From NCBI GenBank assembly GCA_030744625.1, contig JASLQF010000020.1:1-62823 (forward strand): a DNA stretch of 62,823 nt, in the 5' to 3' direction. Below the pieces are notes generated by a model. It saw nothing but the letters and a program-made list of their open reading frames with translations. It was not told where the DNA came from and made no database searches. Shown piece by piece: positions 50,653-60,903 of the stretch. How positions within the stretch are numbered: position 1 is the first letter of the stretch; every line of letters starts with the position of its first letter. The translations under genes were made by a program, and so were the position numbers. Source of the stretch: Rhodospirillales bacterium. Its GTDB lineage: Bacteria; Pseudomonadota; Alphaproteobacteria; Rhodospirillales; JASLQF01.

Positions 50653-51983
50653 CGGAAAAGGCGCCTGAGCAAATCCGGCTCGTCGTGGTCGGTGCCAATC
50701 ACCGCTCTTCCTCGCTGACCCTGCGCGACCGTCTGTTCATCGAGGACACGGCGCTGCCGGCCTTTCTCGAACGCCTGCGCGCCTCGGGCGTGGGGCAGGC
50801 CATGGTCCTGTCCACCTGCGACCGCATCGAGGTGCAGGCCATCGCCGACGACGGCGCGGCGGCGGCAAGGCGCATCACCGAGGTCATGGCGGAACACGCC
50901 GGTCTCGCCGCCGGCGAACTCGGCGAGCAGCTCTATGTCCTGGCCGGCCAGGAGGCCGTCGAACACGTCTTTCGGGTCACCGCGGCGTTGGATAGCCTGG
51001 TGCCCGGAGAGGCCGAAGTGCTGGGGCAGGTCAAGGCCGGACACAACCTGGCCCGCGACGCCGCCATGAGCGGCAGCGAACTCGAGGCGGTGTTGCAGGC
51101 CGCCTACGGCGCCGCCAAGCGCGTACGCAGCGAGACCGCCATCGGCCAGAGGCCGGTTTCCATCGCCGCCGCCGCCGTGCAGGTGGCCCGCGACCTGCAC
51201 GGCGATCTCGATCGCGGCACCGGACTGCTGGTGGGGGCCGGCGAGATGGGCTCCATGGTGGCGCGCAGCTTGTTGTCGGCCGGCCTAGGCGCCCTCACCG
51301 CCACCCACCCCACGGGACCACGGGCCGAGGCCATGGCCCGCGAACTCGATTGCCACGTCGCCCCTTATCCCGACCTGGGGGCGCGTCTCTCCGACTTCGA
51401 CATCGTCATCGCCGCTTACGGGTCGCGGCGCCGTATGGTGACCGCCGACATGGTTTCAGAGGCGGTGGCGCGGCGCCGCGGGAAACCCATGTTTCTGATC
51501 GACGCCGCCGTGCCCGGTGACATCGACGGCGCCGTCGATGGTATCGAGGAAGCGTTCCTCTACGGCCTCGGCGACCTGGAGAGGGTGGCCTTGGAAGGGC
51601 GCGCCACCCGCGAAGCCGAGGCCGTCGAGGCCGGGCGCATCGTCACCGAAGAGAAGGAGCGCTTCCTGCGCGGACGGGCCGAACGCGCCGCCGTGCCGGC
51701 TCTCACCGAGTTGCGCCGGCACTTCGATACGGTGCGCGACGAGGTCTTGACGGAGGCCGGCGGCGACGCCGAAAGGGCGACTAGGTTACTGGTCAACCGG
51801 CTTCTCCACGATCCCTCCGAGGTGATGCGCGAAATGGCCGCCGACGAAGGGTTGCCGTCACGCCCGGCGCCCGCCCGGGAGGCGGCGGGAAAAGGAGGCT
51901 GGACGGCGACCGAGCGCATGCTCAAGCGCCTGTTTCGTCTCGGCGACGGCAAGGGCGACGGCGGCACGGGGAGCGCGGCGTGA
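50649..51983 (+). CDS. hemA: Glutamyl-tRNA reductase
   Basis: NADPH-dependent reductase that opens the C5 route to 5-aminolevulinate and tetrapyrroles. The 444-residue protein has [18 protein letters not shown], the catalytic Cys in [11 protein letters not shown] near residue 57, [20 protein letters not shown], the NADPH fold [18 protein letters not shown] near residue 195 and a C-terminal dimerisation helix. Most Alphaproteobacteria make ALA by the C4 (Shemin) route with ALA synthase, so the C5 enzyme here is notable. It is coupled to both neighbours by four-base overlaps. Confidence 0.94.
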   Translation: MTEKAPEQIRLVVVGANHRSSSLTLRDRLFIEDTALPAFLERLRASGVGQAMVLSTCDRIEVQAIADDGAAAARRITEVMAEHAGLAAGELGEQLYVLAGQEAVEHVFRVTAALDSLVPGEAEVLGQVKAGHNLARDAAMSGSELEAVLQAAYGAAKRVRSETAIGQRPVSIAAAAVQVARDLHGDLDRGTGLLVGAGEMGSMVARSLLSAGLGALTATHPTGPRAEAMARELDCHVAPYPDLGARLSDFDIVIAAYGSRRRMVTADMVSEAVARRRGKPMFLIDAAVPGDIDGAVDGIEEAFLYGLGDLERVALEGRATREAEAVEAGRIVTEEKERFLRGRAERAAVPALTELRRHFDTVRDEVLTEAGGDAERATRLLVNRLLHDPSEVMREMAADEGLPSRPAPAREAAGKGGWTATERMLKRLFRLGDGKGDGGTGSAA

Positions 51984-53053
51984 GCCTCGAAGAAAAACTG
52001 GAAGGAATCGTCGCCCGCCATCAGGAACTGGTGGCGGCGCTGGGCCGGCCGGAGGCGGCGGGCGGCGAGGATTTTGTCCGCCTTTCCAAGGAATACGCCG
52101 ACTTGTCACCGGTGGTCGAGGCCATCCAGGCCCTGCGCGGGGCGGTGGCCGAGATCGAGGACCTGCGGGGCCTTGCCGACGATGCCGAGGGCGAGGCGGA
52201 GGTGCGCGCCCTCGCCGAAGAGGAAATCCGGGGCCTCATGGAGAACATCCCCGGGCTCGAGGAACGCGTTCGGGTGCTTCTCCTGCCCAGGGACGAAGCG
52301 GACGAAAAGAACGCCATCCTCGAAGTGCGGGCCGGCACCGGTGGCGAGGAGGCGGCCCTGTTCGCGGCCGATCTTTTCCGCATGTACCAGCGCTTCGCCG
52401 AGAGCCACGGCTGGCGCTTCGAGACCATGGGCATCAGCGAGACCGGCATCGGCGGCTACAAGGAGGCGGCGGCGCGGGTCACCGGGCGCGGCGTCTTCGC
52501 CCGCCTCAAGTTCGAGTCCGGGGTGCATCGCGTGCAAAGGGTGCCGGAAACGGAATCGGGGGGGCGCGTCCACACCTCGGCCGCCACCGTCGCCGTGCTG
52601 CCCGAGGCCGAGGAGGTCGACGTCATCATCGACGACAACGACCTGCGCATCGACGTCTACCGCGCCAGCGGCCCCGGCGGCCAGTCTGTCAATACCACCG
52701 ACAGCGCCGTTCGCATCACCCACGTCCCGACCGGCCTCGTGGTGACCCAGCAGGACGAGAAGTCCCAGCACAAGAACAAGGCCAAGGCGATGACCATCCT
52801 GCGCGCCCGCCTCTATGATGCCGAGCGCGCCCGGCGCGACGCGGAGAGGGCCGAGACGCGGCGCTCGCAGGTGGGCAGCGGCGACCGCTCGCAACGCATC
52901 CGCACTTACAACTTCCCCCAGGGCCGGGTCACCGATCACCGCATCGGCCTCACCCTGCACAAGCTGGACAGGACCATGGACGGCGATCTCGATGAACTTG
53001 TCGACGCGCTGGCCGCCGAGGACCAGGCGGCGCGCCTGGCGGCCATGACATGA
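51980..53053 (+). CDS. prfA: Peptide chain release factor 1
   Basis: Terminates translation at UAA and UAG. The 357-residue length is normal. The codon-recognition PxT lies in [20 protein letters not shown] (as PET) near residue 187, the catalytic GGQ in [18 protein letters not shown] near residue 232, and [18 protein letters not shown] follows. It starts with GTG 51980, overlapping the hemA stop. prmC directly downstream encodes the enzyme that methylates the GGQ glutamine. Confidence 0.97.
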   Translation: MSLEEKLEGIVARHQELVAALGRPEAAGGEDFVRLSKEYADLSPVVEAIQALRGAVAEIEDLRGLADDAEGEAEVRALAEEEIRGLMENIPGLEERVRVLLLPRDEADEKNAILEVRAGTGGEEAALFAADLFRMYQRFAESHGWRFETMGISETGIGGYKEAAARVTGRGVFARLKFESGVHRVQRVPETESGGRVHTSAATVAVLPEAEEVDVIIDDNDLRIDVYRASGPGGQSVNTTDSAVRITHVPTGLVVTQQDEKSQHKNKAKAMTILRARLYDAERARRDAERAETRRSQVGSGDRSQRIRTYNFPQGRVTDHRIGLTLHKLDRTMDGDLDELVDALAAEDQAARLAAMT

Positions 53054-53967
53054 TCGAGGCGGCTACCGTCGGCGAGGCCCTGGCCGAGGCGCGCCGCCGC
53101 CTGGACGGTGCCGGAATCGCCAGCGCCCGCATCGACGCGCGGGTGCTGCTCGCCCACGCGCTGGACGCCGAGCCGGCGAGCGTGCCCGGGCGTGGACGCC
53201 ACCCCCTGCCGGCGGCGGCGCGGCGGCGCTTCGCGGGCCTGGTCTCGCGCCGTCTCGGCCGCGAGCCCATAGCCCACATCACGGGCCATCGGGAATTCTG
53301 GAGCCTTTCCTTCGAGGTCACCGCCGACACCCTCGTGCCGAGGCCCGATTCGGAAACCGTGGTCGAGGCGGCGCTGGCCTGGAGCGCCGGGCACGGCGTC
53401 CCGGCCAGCGTCCTCGATCTGGGCACCGGTTCGGGCTGTCTCTTGCTGGCGCTGTTGAGCGAGCTTGCCGCCGCCCGCGGCACGGGCGTCGACGTGAGCC
53501 CCCCGGCGCTGGCGGTGGCGGGGCGCAACGCGGCGCGCTTGGGGCTCGCCGGGCGGGCCCGCTTCGTGCGCGACGATTGGGGGTCGTCCCTGGCTGGTCC
53601 CTTCGAGATGATCGTCGCCAACCCGCCCTACATCGCCGCCGACGGCCTGCCTTCGCCGAAGCGAAGCCTCGGCTTCGCGCAGGCAGGCGCCCATGACGGT
53701 GCCGTGGCGGTGGACCCGGAAGTGGCGGGCTTCGAGCCCAAGGTGGCCCTCTACGGCGGGGCGGACGGCCTCGATTGCCACCGCTCCCTGGCCCCCCAGG
53801 CGGCGCGGCTTTTGGCGCCGGAAGGCGCGCTCTTCCTGGAAATCGGTTACGGACAGGCCGCCGAAGTCACCGCCCTCCTTTCGAAAAGTGCCCTGGAAGT
53901 CATTGAAATAAAAAAGGATTATTCCGGAATCCCGCGCTGTGTCGTGGCCCGGCGGCGGGGTCGCTGA
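53050..53967 (+). CDS. prmC: Release factor glutamine N5-methyltransferase, with an in-frame palindromic insertion
   Basis: Methylates the GGQ glutamine of RF1/RF2. The 305-residue protein has [15 protein letters not shown] near residue 77, the SAM motif [16 protein letters not shown] near residue 121 and the catalytic NPPYIAADG at residue 191. Homologues usually pass from NPPYI to L.PEV..(Y/F)EP within about 12 residues; here an extra Gly/Ser/Lys-rich stretch ([19 protein letters not shown]) intervenes, coded largely by a 42-base palindrome. The frame and all motifs stay intact. The start ATG overlaps the prfA stop (53050-53053). Confidence 0.93.
   Translation: MIEAATVGEALAEARRRLDGAGIASARIDARVLLAHALDAEPASVPGRGRHPLPAAARRRFAGLVSRRLGREPIAHITGHREFWSLSFEVTADTLVPRPDSETVVEAALAWSAGHGVPASVLDLGTGSGCLLLALLSELAAARGTGVDVSPPALAVAGRNAARLGLAGRARFVRDDWGSSLAGPFEMIVANPPYIAADGLPSPKRSLGFAQAGAHDGAVAVDPEVAGFEPKVALYGGADGLDCHRSLAPQAARLLAPEGALFLEIGYGQAAEVTALLSKSALEVIEIKKDYSGIPRCVVARRRGR
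53646..53687. repeat. Palindromic element inside prmC
   Basis: Arms CCTGCCTTCGCCGAAGC (from 53646) and GGCTTCGCGCAGGCAGG (to 53687) pair almost completely. The element is 42 bases, a multiple of three, and falls where prmC homologues have no equivalent residues. It resembles in concept the Rickettsia palindromic elements that survive inside protein genes. Confidence 0.6.
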
Positions 53968-54203
53968 TTTGTGGAAAAAAAAGACTTGGAAATCAAGCGG
54001 ATGGCGACTACGTTTCCCCTGCGGGTGGCCGGAAGGGCCGAAGATTCCGCCGCGTCTCCGGACGCCGCTGACACCCCGCTCTCCACACGAAGACGCCGAG
54101 ACCGTTGCTTTGGTTTTGGCCGTGGGGGCCGCAAGGGCCGCTCCGTGTCGCGGCGTGTGCGGAACTTGAAAAGCACATTTGGGTTAACTCAACGGCAGGT
54201 GCT

Positions 54204-54662
54204 ATGAGACAGGGTTCCCCTTCGAGGAGGCCACGCTCGCGAGGCAACGGCAGGCGCCATGGCTCCCACAAGAACCAGAGCTTCGAGAGCAACGGACCGG
54301 AGGTCAAGGTCCGCGGCACGGCCCAACAGGTGTTGGAGAAATATCTGGTCCTGGCTCGGGATGCATCGTTGTCGGGCGACCGCATAGCCGCCGAGGGCTA
54401 CTATCAGTACGCCGAGCATTACTTCCGTCTGGCCAATACGGACGCCAACCCGGAGGGGCATGCGGGCGCCAGACAAGGGGCCAAAACGCCCGGCGGCGGG
54501 TCGAACGGCCAGAAGCAGGACGCGGCGCGCGCACCGGCGCCGGGCAATTCAGGCGGCGACGCCGATCGGGCGCAGCGGTCGGAATCCGGGGAACAGCCGG
54601 CCACGGAGGCCTCCGAGAAGGCGCCGGCCGACGAGGGCAAGCCGGAGCCTGTCCAGGCCTAG
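54204..54662 (+). CDS. DUF4167 domain protein
   Basis: Function unknown. The 152-residue protein starts at ATG 54204 (MRQGSPSRRPRSRGNGRRHG), a strongly basic, Gly/Arg-rich leader suggestive of nucleic-acid contact. The DUF4167 core is about residues 25-75: NQSFESNGPEVKVRGTAQQV, EKYLVLARDASLSGDRIAAE and YYQYAEHYFRLAN. The C-terminal half is a disordered acidic/Ala-rich tail. It lies downstream of prmC, a common order in Alphaproteobacteria. Its TAG stop codon contains the left TA of an inserted inverted-repeat element, but the inferred pre-insertion sequence gives the same stop. Confidence 0.88.
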   Translation: MRQGSPSRRPRSRGNGRRHGSHKNQSFESNGPEVKVRGTAQQVLEKYLVLARDASLSGDRIAAEGYYQYAEHYFRLANTDANPEGHAGARQGAKTPGGGSNGQKQDAARAPAPGNSGGDADRAQRSESGEQPATEASEKAPADEGKPEPVQA

Positions 54663-54927
54663 TGTCCTAGATCAGAAGTTCGTGGCATATACGACGGCCT
54701 TCCGAGTTCATCCGGCTAGGCGCGGGGCGCGCCGTGATGCTGGAGCATCACAAGCGCCGCGCAACGACGCCGGGGGGCTCGGAAGGCCGCCCTCCGGGTC
54801 GCTTTTCCCGCCCCCTCGGGGCGTCGGGAAGGCGTGCCGATGCAAAGGCATCGCCGGCGCCTCCCTTCCTGCCGAGCGAACGGGAAAAGCGATCGTATAT
54901 GCCACGAACTTCTGATCTAGGACACTA
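54660..54927. mobile_element. 264-bp MITE-like element with perfect 33-bp terminal inverted repeats
   Basis: The 33-bp termini (54662-54694 and 54893-54925, outermost GTGTCCTAGATCAG ... CTGATCTAGGACAC) are perfect inverted repeats flanked by TA on both sides, the target duplication typical of IS630/Tc1-mariner-mobilised elements. Inside, two arms are each closed by their own inverted repeat: CGGCCTTCCGAG (54695-54706) with its complement at 54778-54789, and GCTTTTCCCG (54801-54810) with its complement at 54881-54890. Each arm carries a GATGC-loop-GCATC hairpin (54736-54749 and 54839-54852). There is no transposase, so it is non-autonomous. Confidence 0.85.
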
Positions 54928-54928
54928 G

Positions 54929-54948
54929 GCGCCCGGCCGGGCGCTTTT
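54929..54948 (+). terminator. Rho-independent terminator originally of the DUF4167 gene
   Basis: GCGCCC-GGCC-GGGCGC followed by TTTT. Removing the inserted element would place it directly after the DUF4167 stop codon. Confidence 0.75.
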
Positions 54949-55080
54949 CCTATTTTCGCACTGTGAAATCCTTCACCCACGCCGTGGAACGGTGAACTTT
55001 CCCGTGCCGCCCGCATGCGCGGCGCTCGACGATTTCCCCGCGGTGCCGCGAGGGGCGGGCGCCGTCTCCGCGCTCCCTGT

Positions 55081-55110
55081 CTTGCACGGCCGCGAAACCG
55101 CGCCATATTA
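55081..55110 (+). promoter_or_regulatory. Heat-shock (RpoH-type) promoter of clpB
   Basis: CTTGCAC (55081-55087) and CCATATTA (55103-55110) with 18 bases between CTTG and the -10, similar to the alphaproteobacterial sigma-32 pattern CTTG-N17/18-C(C/T)TATNT with one or two mismatches. It lies about 110 bases upstream of clpB, a heat-shock chaperone in most bacteria. Confidence 0.45.
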
Positions 55111-55219
55111 GGAATGTCAAACCACATCGTTCGTGGGGATATTCGGGTCCCCGCCGGCGCCGCGCCCGCTCTTGGGCGGGCGTTTGTGAAGCAAGCGGTA
55201 CGCATGTAGGTTGAAGGCC

Positions 55220-57817
55220 ATGGATGCGGAAAAATACACCGAGCGCGCGCGCGGCTTCATCCAGTCGGCGCAGACCCTGGCCAGCCGCTCCGGCCACCAG
55301 CAGCTCACGCCCATCCACCTGCTCAAGGTCCTCCTCGACGACAAGGAAGGGCTGGCGGCGGGGCTTGTCGAGGGCGCCGGCGGCTCGGCGCGCAAGGTTC
55401 GCGCCGGCATCGAGGCGGCGCTCGGCAAGCTGCCCAAGGTGGAGGGCGCCGGCGCCGGGCAGGTCTACCTGGCCTCCGAGACGGCGCGCCTTTTCGACCA
55501 GGCCGAGCAACTCGCCGAGAAGGCGGGTGACGGTTACGTCACCGTCGAGCGCCTGCTCCTCGCCCTGGCGCTGGCCGCCGGCACGGCGCCGGCCCAGGTG
55601 CTCGCCGATGCCGGCGTCACGCCCCAGGGCCTGAACCGCGCCATCGAGGATTTGCGCAAGGGGCGGAAGGCGACCAGCGCCACCGCCGAGGACGCCTACG
55701 ACGCCCTCGAGAAATATGCCACCGATCTGACCGAGCAGGCCGCCGAAGGCAAGCTCGATCCGGTCATCGGGCGCGACGAGGAAATCCGCAGGACCATCCA
55801 GGTCCTGTCGCGGCGCACCAAGAACAATCCCGTGCTCATCGGCGAGCCCGGCGTCGGCAAGACCGCCATCGTCGAGGGCCTGGCCACCCGCATCGTCCAG
55901 GGCGACGTGCCCGAGACCCTCAAGAACAAGAGGCTGATGGCGCTCGATTTGGGGGCGCTCATCGCCGGCACCAAGTTCCGCGGAGAGTTCGAGGAACGCA
56001 TCAAGGCGGTCCTGGGCGAGATCATCGCGGCGGCCGGCGAGATCATCCTTTTCATCGACGAGATGCACACCATCGTCGGCGCCGGCGCGGCGGAAGGCGC
56101 CGTCGACGCCTCCAACCTGCTCAAGCCGGCCCTGGCGCGCGGCGAGTTGCACTGCGTCGGCGCCACGACCTTGAATGAATACCGCAAGCACGTGGAAAAG
56201 GACGCCGCCCTGGCGCGCCGCTTCCAGCCGGTGGTCGTCGCCGAGCCGACGGTCGAGGACAGCATCTCCATCCTGCGCGGCCTGCGCGAGAAGTACGAGC
56301 TCCACCACGGGGTGCGCATCTCCGATTCGTCCCTGGTCTCGGCGGCGACGCTGGCCAACCGCTATATTTCGGACCGCTTCCTGCCCGACAAGGCCATCGA
56401 CCTCGTCGACGAGGCGGCGAGCCGCCTGCGCATGGAGGTCGATTCCAAGCCCGAGGAACTCGACGAGCTCGACCGCCGCGTCATCCAGCTCAAGATCGAG
56501 CGCGAGGCCCTCAAGAAGGAGACCGACGCGGCCTCCCGGGAACGCCTCAAGAAGCTGGAGGAAGAACTCGCCGACCTGGAAGGAAAATCCGCCAGGCTCA
56601 CCGACCGGTGGGAGTCGGAGAAGGGGGCGCTGGCCGACGCCACCGGCCTTATGGACAAGCTCGACAAGGCGCGCGTCGCGGTCGAGCGCGCCATGCGCGA
56701 GGGAGCGTACGAGAAGGCCGGCGAGCTGCAGTACGACCTCATCCCCAAGCTCGAGGCGAGGCTCGCCGAGGCCGAGACGCCGGACGGCGAGCACATGCTG
56801 GAAGAGACGGTGACGCCCGAGCACGTGGCGTCGGTGGTGTCGCGCTGGACCGGCATCCCCGTCGACAAGATGCTGCAGGGCGAGCGCGACAAGCTCTTGG
56901 GCATGGAGCAAAGCCTGCGCCGGCGCGTCATCGGCCAGGAGGAGGCCCTGGGCGCCGTGTCGAACGCCGTGCGCCGCGCCCGCGCCGGCTTGCAGGAGGG
57001 CAGCCACCCGATCGGCACCTTCCTGTTCCTGGGCCCCACCGGCGTCGGCAAGACCGAACTCACCAAGGCCCTCGCCGAGTTCCTGTTCGACGACGAGGCC
57101 GCCATGATCCGCATCGACATGTCGGAGTACATGGAGAAGCACGCCGTGGCGCGGCTCATCGGCGCGCCGCCCGGCTACGTCGGCTACGACGAGGGCGGGG
57201 CGCTGACCGAAGCGGTGCGCCGGCGGCCCTATCAGGTGATCCTCTTCGACGAGATCGAAAAGGCGCACTCGGACGTCTTCAACATCCTCCTTCAGGTGCT
57301 CGACGACGGCAGGCTCACCGACGGCCACGGGCGCACGGTGGATTTCTCCAACACCCTCATCGTCATGACCTCGAACCTCGGCGGCGACATCCTGGCGGCG
57401 CAGGAGGAAGGCCACGATTCAGGAGAGGTGCGCGGTGCCGTGATGGAGGTGGTGCGCACAGCCTTCCGGCCCGAATTCCTCAACCGGCTCGACGAGATCA
57501 TCCTCTTCCACCGGCTCTTCCGCGGCCACATGGACGGCATCGTCGACATCCAGCTGGACCGCCTGGCGGCGTTGCTGGCCGAACGCGACATGGAGATCGA
57601 ACTGGACGCCCAGGCGCGCGCCTGGCTGGCCGACGCCGGCTTCGACGCGGTCTACGGCGCCCGGCCCCTGAGGCGCGTCATCCAGCGCGCCCTGCAGAAC
57701 CCGCTGGCCGCCATGATCCTCGAGGGCAAGGTCGGGGAAGGGGACCCGGTGCGCGTCTCGGCCGGCGAGGCGGGCTTGATCATCAATGGCGAGGCGGTGA
57801 AGGCGGAAGCGGCGTAA
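55220..57817 (+). CDS. clpB: ATP-dependent chaperone ClpB
   Basis: Hexameric AAA+ disaggregase that works with DnaK to rescue aggregated proteins after heat stress. The 865-residue protein is full length: N-domain ([20 protein letters not shown]), first Walker A GEPGVGKT near residue 210, the coiled-coil middle domain about 405-530, [12 protein letters not shown], second Walker A GPTGVGKT near residue 610 and the C-terminal [16 protein letters not shown] 55220 is used; a TTG three codons upstream is possible. Converges with sat, nine bases away. Confidence 0.97.
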   Translation: MDAEKYTERARGFIQSAQTLASRSGHQQLTPIHLLKVLLDDKEGLAAGLVEGAGGSARKVRAGIEAALGKLPKVEGAGAGQVYLASETARLFDQAEQLAEKAGDGYVTVERLLLALALAAGTAPAQVLADAGVTPQGLNRAIEDLRKGRKATSATAEDAYDALEKYATDLTEQAAEGKLDPVIGRDEEIRRTIQVLSRRTKNNPVLIGEPGVGKTAIVEGLATRIVQGDVPETLKNKRLMALDLGALIAGTKFRGEFEERIKAVLGEIIAAAGEIILFIDEMHTIVGAGAAEGAVDASNLLKPALARGELHCVGATTLNEYRKHVEKDAALARRFQPVVVAEPTVEDSISILRGLREKYELHHGVRISDSSLVSAATLANRYISDRFLPDKAIDLVDEAASRLRMEVDSKPEELDELDRRVIQLKIEREALKKETDAASRERLKKLEEELADLEGKSARLTDRWESEKGALADATGLMDKLDKARVAVERAMREGAYEKAGELQYDLIPKLEARLAEAETPDGEHMLEETVTPEHVASVVSRWTGIPVDKMLQGERDKLLGMEQSLRRRVIGQEEALGAVSNAVRRARAGLQEGSHPIGTFLFLGPTGVGKTELTKALAEFLFDDEAAMIRIDMSEYMEKHAVARLIGAPPGYVGYDEGGALTEAVRRRPYQVILFDEIEKAHSDVFNILLQVLDDGRLTDGHGRTVDFSNTLIVMTSNLGGDILAAQEEGHDSGEVRGAVMEVVRTAFRPEFLNRLDEIILFHRLFRGHMDGIVDIQLDRLAALLAERDMEIELDAQARAWLADAGFDAVYGARPLRRVIQRALQNPLAAMILEGKVGEGDPVRVSAGEAGLIINGEAVKAEAA

Positions 57818-57826
57818 GCGGCGCCC

Positions 57827-58996
57827 TCAATCCAAATTATCGTAGTAGGCCTGAAGCACTTCCAGCACCTCGGGGCGGCTGAACTCGGGCGGAATGGCCT
57901 CGTGGCCGGCGAACATCTCGCGCAGGCGCGTGCCCGAGATGGCCAGCCGGTCCTCGGCCCCGTGCGGGCAGGTCTTGCCGGTGGCCATGCCGCCGCAGCG
58001 GTGACAGTAGAAGGTGACGTCGATCCTCAGGGGCTGAATGAGCAGGCTGCCGGGGGCCAGGGTATCGAAGACGTGGTGGGCGTCGAACGGGCCGTAGTAG
58101 TCGCCGACGCCGGCATGGTCGCGCCCCACCACCAGGTGCGAGCACCCGAAGTTCTGGCGGAAGAGGGCGTGGAGGAGCGCCTCGCGCGGCCCGGCATAGC
58201 GCATCTCGATGGGATAGCCGGCCTGGATCACGGTGCCCGGCACGAAGTATTTCTCGACCAGCACGTCAATGGCCCGGATGCGTACCTCGGCCGGAATGTC
58301 GCCGTCCTTGAGCGCGCCCAGCACCTGGTGGACGAGCACGCCGTCGCACACCTCGACGGCGATCTTGGCCAGATATTCGTGAGAGCGGTGCATGGGGTTG
58401 CGGGTCTGGAAGGCGGCGACGCTCGACCAGCCCTTGTCGGCGAACATGGCGCGGGTCTCGGCGGGGCGCTGGTAGAGGCCGGCGTACGTGGTGGGGAAAT
58501 GGCCCTCCGAGAGCGCCACCACCGGCCCGGCCAGGTTGACCGGGCCTTCCTCCATGACCTTGGCCACCCCCGGGTGGGCGGCGTCCGTGGTGCGGTAGAC
58601 GTGAGAGCATTCGAGCTCCTTGTCGGCGGCGTATTTCTCGGCAACCGTGAGTACGCCAAGGATATCGCCGCCGGCGCCGGTGAGCGCCACGTCCTCGCCG
58701 ATGCCGATGGATTGGGCGAGATCGGCGGTGCATGAGAGGGTGATCGGAATGGGCCAGAAGAGGCCGCTGGCGAGGCGCATGTCCAGGGTGCTGCCGCGCC
58801 AGTCGGCCTCGTCCATGAAACCGTCGAGGGGCGTGTAGGCGCCCATGGCGAGCATCAGGAGGTCGGACTCCTGGCGGCTCGACATGGGCACCCGTTTCAG
58901 GGTGCGCGCCCTTTTCAGCTCGTTGTCCCTTTCCGCCTCGGGCAGCAAAAGGGGTTTTAGGGGGGTGTTGCCGTGTGGTGCGATCAGTTTCGACAT
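57827..58996 (-). CDS. sat: ATP sulfurylase (sulfate adenylyltransferase)
   Basis: The 389-residue homo-oligomeric type used in dissimilatory sulfur metabolism. The nucleotide-binding [20 protein letters not shown] near residue 195 and [14 protein letters not shown] near residue 290 are intact, and a zinc-binding [16 protein letters not shown] lies near residue 330. In sulfur oxidizers it runs as APS + PPi to ATP + sulfate. It is 43 bases downstream of aprA on the same strand, so aprM-aprB-aprA-sat is a probable operon. Confidence 0.95.
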   Translation of the reverse strand: MSKLIAPHGNTPLKPLLLPEAERDNELKRARTLKRVPMSSRQESDLLMLAMGAYTPLDGFMDEADWRGSTLDMRLASGLFWPIPITLSCTADLAQSIGIGEDVALTGAGGDILGVLTVAEKYAADKELECSHVYRTTDAAHPGVAKVMEEGPVNLAGPVVALSEGHFPTTYAGLYQRPAETRAMFADKGWSSVAAFQTRNPMHRSHEYLAKIAVEVCDGVLVHQVLGALKDGDIPAEVRIRAIDVLVEKYFVPGTVIQAGYPIEMRYAGPREALLHALFRQNFGCSHLVVGRDHAGVGDYYGPFDAHHVFDTLAPGSLLIQPLRIDVTFYCHRCGGMATGKTCPHGAEDRLAISGTRLREMFAGHEAIPPEFSRPEVLEVLQAYYDNLD

Positions 58997-59039
58997 GGTG
59001 CCGGTTCACTACATCAAAGGGTCCTTCGATGGTTCCCGT

Positions 59040-60884
59040 TCAGTCGATGATGTGGTGTACGGGGGCCTTCTCCATGGCCCATTCCCCGGTTTCCGGGTTG
59101 CAGCGGGACAAGGTGAAGCAATGCCAGTCGGTGTCATCCAAATGCGGATGATCGGCCCGATAGTAATACCCCGGCCACCGCGTTTCCTCCCTGAACATGG
59201 TGTGCCGCGTCACCGACTCCGAGGCGCAGACCCGGTGATGAAGCTCCCACGCCCTCTGCAGCTGGTGTAGGTCTTCGGCCCCGAGATGGGGGAGGTCTTC
59301 CTTCTGCATGCCCAGCAACTCCAGCCCGCGGGTGAGCATCGGCTCGTTGGTCAGGTAGTTGGTGCTGGTGCCGCCGACGTATTCGTCCATGATCTTCTCG
59401 AGACGCTGAAGGCCCTGTATCGGCAAGAGATAGCTCGGCGATACGGTGCCGGCGACGATCTCGTTGCGGCCGACCTCGTAGTTCTCCATGGGCTGGTAGA
59501 CCGTCGTCTTGAGATTTTCGTACTCCGTCTCGTCGACCCGGGGCTGGTTGCTGCCCAGGTCCTTGACGTACCTGACCGCGGCCTTTCCGGCGATCCGGCC
59601 TTCGGTGAAGGATCCCGACGAGAACTTGTGGGCGGAGCCGCCGATGGTGTCGCCGGCGCCGAACAGTCCCTCGACGGTCATCATCCGGTTGTATCCCCAC
59701 TGGTAGTCCGACGGCGCGTAGTCCTCCGGACCGCTGGCCCAGGCGCCTGAACAGGTGGCGTGCGAGCCCATGACGTAAGGCTCGGACATGACCAGTTCGG
59801 GGTTAATTTCCTTGGGATCGATGTTCTGCGACGCCCACACGACCGCCTGGCCGATGGTCATGCCGAGGAAGTTCTCCCAGCCGACTTGCTCCTTGTGCGG
59901 ATCCTTGAAGGCCTCCTTGGTCACCATGCGGATGGGGCCCCTGCCGGCCTTGACCTCCTCCAGGAAGGCGTGGTTCCGCAGGCAGGTCGGCACCGGCTGA
60001 TGATCCACGTAATCCCCGACCATTTCCTTGATCGAGTCGTACCAGGTGGCCTCGTAATCATCTCCATACGCGTTTTCGGTGTAAGTCTTGAGATGCAGGA
60101 AGTAGGCGCCGACCGGACCATAGCCGTCCTTGAACCTGGTGAGGACGATGCGGTTCTCCATCTGCATCATCTTGGCGCCGACCTGGATGGGCAGCGCGTA
60201 GGCCGACGCGCTGCTCCACGGGGCATACCAGGTCCGCCCCATGCCCTCGCCGACCGAGTGGGGCTTGAAGATGTTCGACGCGCCGCCGGCGGCGACGATC
60301 ACCGCCTTGGACCGGAATACGTAGAACTTCCCGTCACGGACGCTGAAGCCGACGGCCCCGGCGACCCTGTTGGGCCGCGTCTTGTCCATCAGCAGGTGGG
60401 TCACCATGATCCGGTTGTAGACCTCGGTGGCGGCCTTGCGGGCAGCCTCGGCGATGATCGGCTTGTAGCTCTCGCCGTGGATCATGATCTGCCATTTGCC
60501 CTCGCGCTGGTACCTGCCGGTTTCCTTGTCCTTCATCATTGGCAGGCCCCACTCCTCGAATTTGTGCACCGAGGAATCGACATGGCGGGCGATGTCGTAG
60601 CCCAGGTCCTCCCGCACCAGACCCATGAGGTCGTTGCGTGCGTAGCGGACGTGGTCCTCGGGCTGGTTCTCGTCCCACTGCATGCCCATGTAGCAGTTGA
60701 TCGCATAGAGGCCTTGAGCGACGGCGCCGCTGCGCTCGATGTTCGCCTTCTCGACCACGACGACCTTCAGGTCGCGCCCCCAGTACCTGGATTCGTACGC
60801 CGCCCCGCACCCGCCGAAGCCTCCGCCGATGACCAGGATATCCGAATCCACGAACACCGTTTTCCTGGATGTGAACAGACCCAT
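59040..60884 (-). CDS. aprA: Adenylylsulfate reductase, alpha subunit
   Basis: FAD-containing catalytic subunit that interconverts sulfite plus AMP and APS. The 614-residue protein has the FAD-binding DILVIGGGFGGCGAAYES near residue 14, RSGAVAQGLYAINCYMG, the active-site region GEGMGRTWYAPWSSASAYAL near residue 238, LTRFKDGYGPVGAYF, GAGDTIGGSAHKFSSGSFTE near residue 420 and the usual C-terminal helical part. ATG 60884 (MGLFTSRKTV) is preferred; longer upstream sequence is the antisense of aprB's end. Composition is somewhat less GC-rich than housekeeping neighbours. Confidence 0.97.
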   Translation of the reverse strand: MGLFTSRKTVFVDSDILVIGGGFGGCGAAYESRYWGRDLKVVVVEKANIERSGAVAQGLYAINCYMGMQWDENQPEDHVRYARNDLMGLVREDLGYDIARHVDSSVHKFEEWGLPMMKDKETGRYQREGKWQIMIHGESYKPIIAEAARKAATEVYNRIMVTHLLMDKTRPNRVAGAVGFSVRDGKFYVFRSKAVIVAAGGASNIFKPHSVGEGMGRTWYAPWSSASAYALPIQVGAKMMQMENRIVLTRFKDGYGPVGAYFLHLKTYTENAYGDDYEATWYDSIKEMVGDYVDHQPVPTCLRNHAFLEEVKAGRGPIRMVTKEAFKDPHKEQVGWENFLGMTIGQAVVWASQNIDPKEINPELVMSEPYVMGSHATCSGAWASGPEDYAPSDYQWGYNRMMTVEGLFGAGDTIGGSAHKFSSGSFTEGRIAGKAAVRYVKDLGSNQPRVDETEYENLKTTVYQPMENYEVGRNEIVAGTVSPSYLLPIQGLQRLEKIMDEYVGGTSTNYLTNEPMLTRGLELLGMQKEDLPHLGAEDLHQLQRAWELHHRVCASESVTRHTMFREETRWPGYYYRADHPHLDDTDWHCFTLSRCNPETGEWAMEKAPVHHIID

Positions 60885-60903
60885 TGCTTCAATCCTTCCT
60901 ATT

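Noticed and set aside
53968..54203. Alternative upstream starts or a separate small gene before DUF4167
   Set aside because: The frame upstream of ATG 54204 is not conserved in type, and no ribosome site or motif is visible; I treat it as leader.
54708..55205. Minus-strand frame of 165 codons over the MITE and clpB leader
   Set aside because: It is made from the inverted-repeat element and GC-rich leader, has no motif, and lacks a ribosome site.
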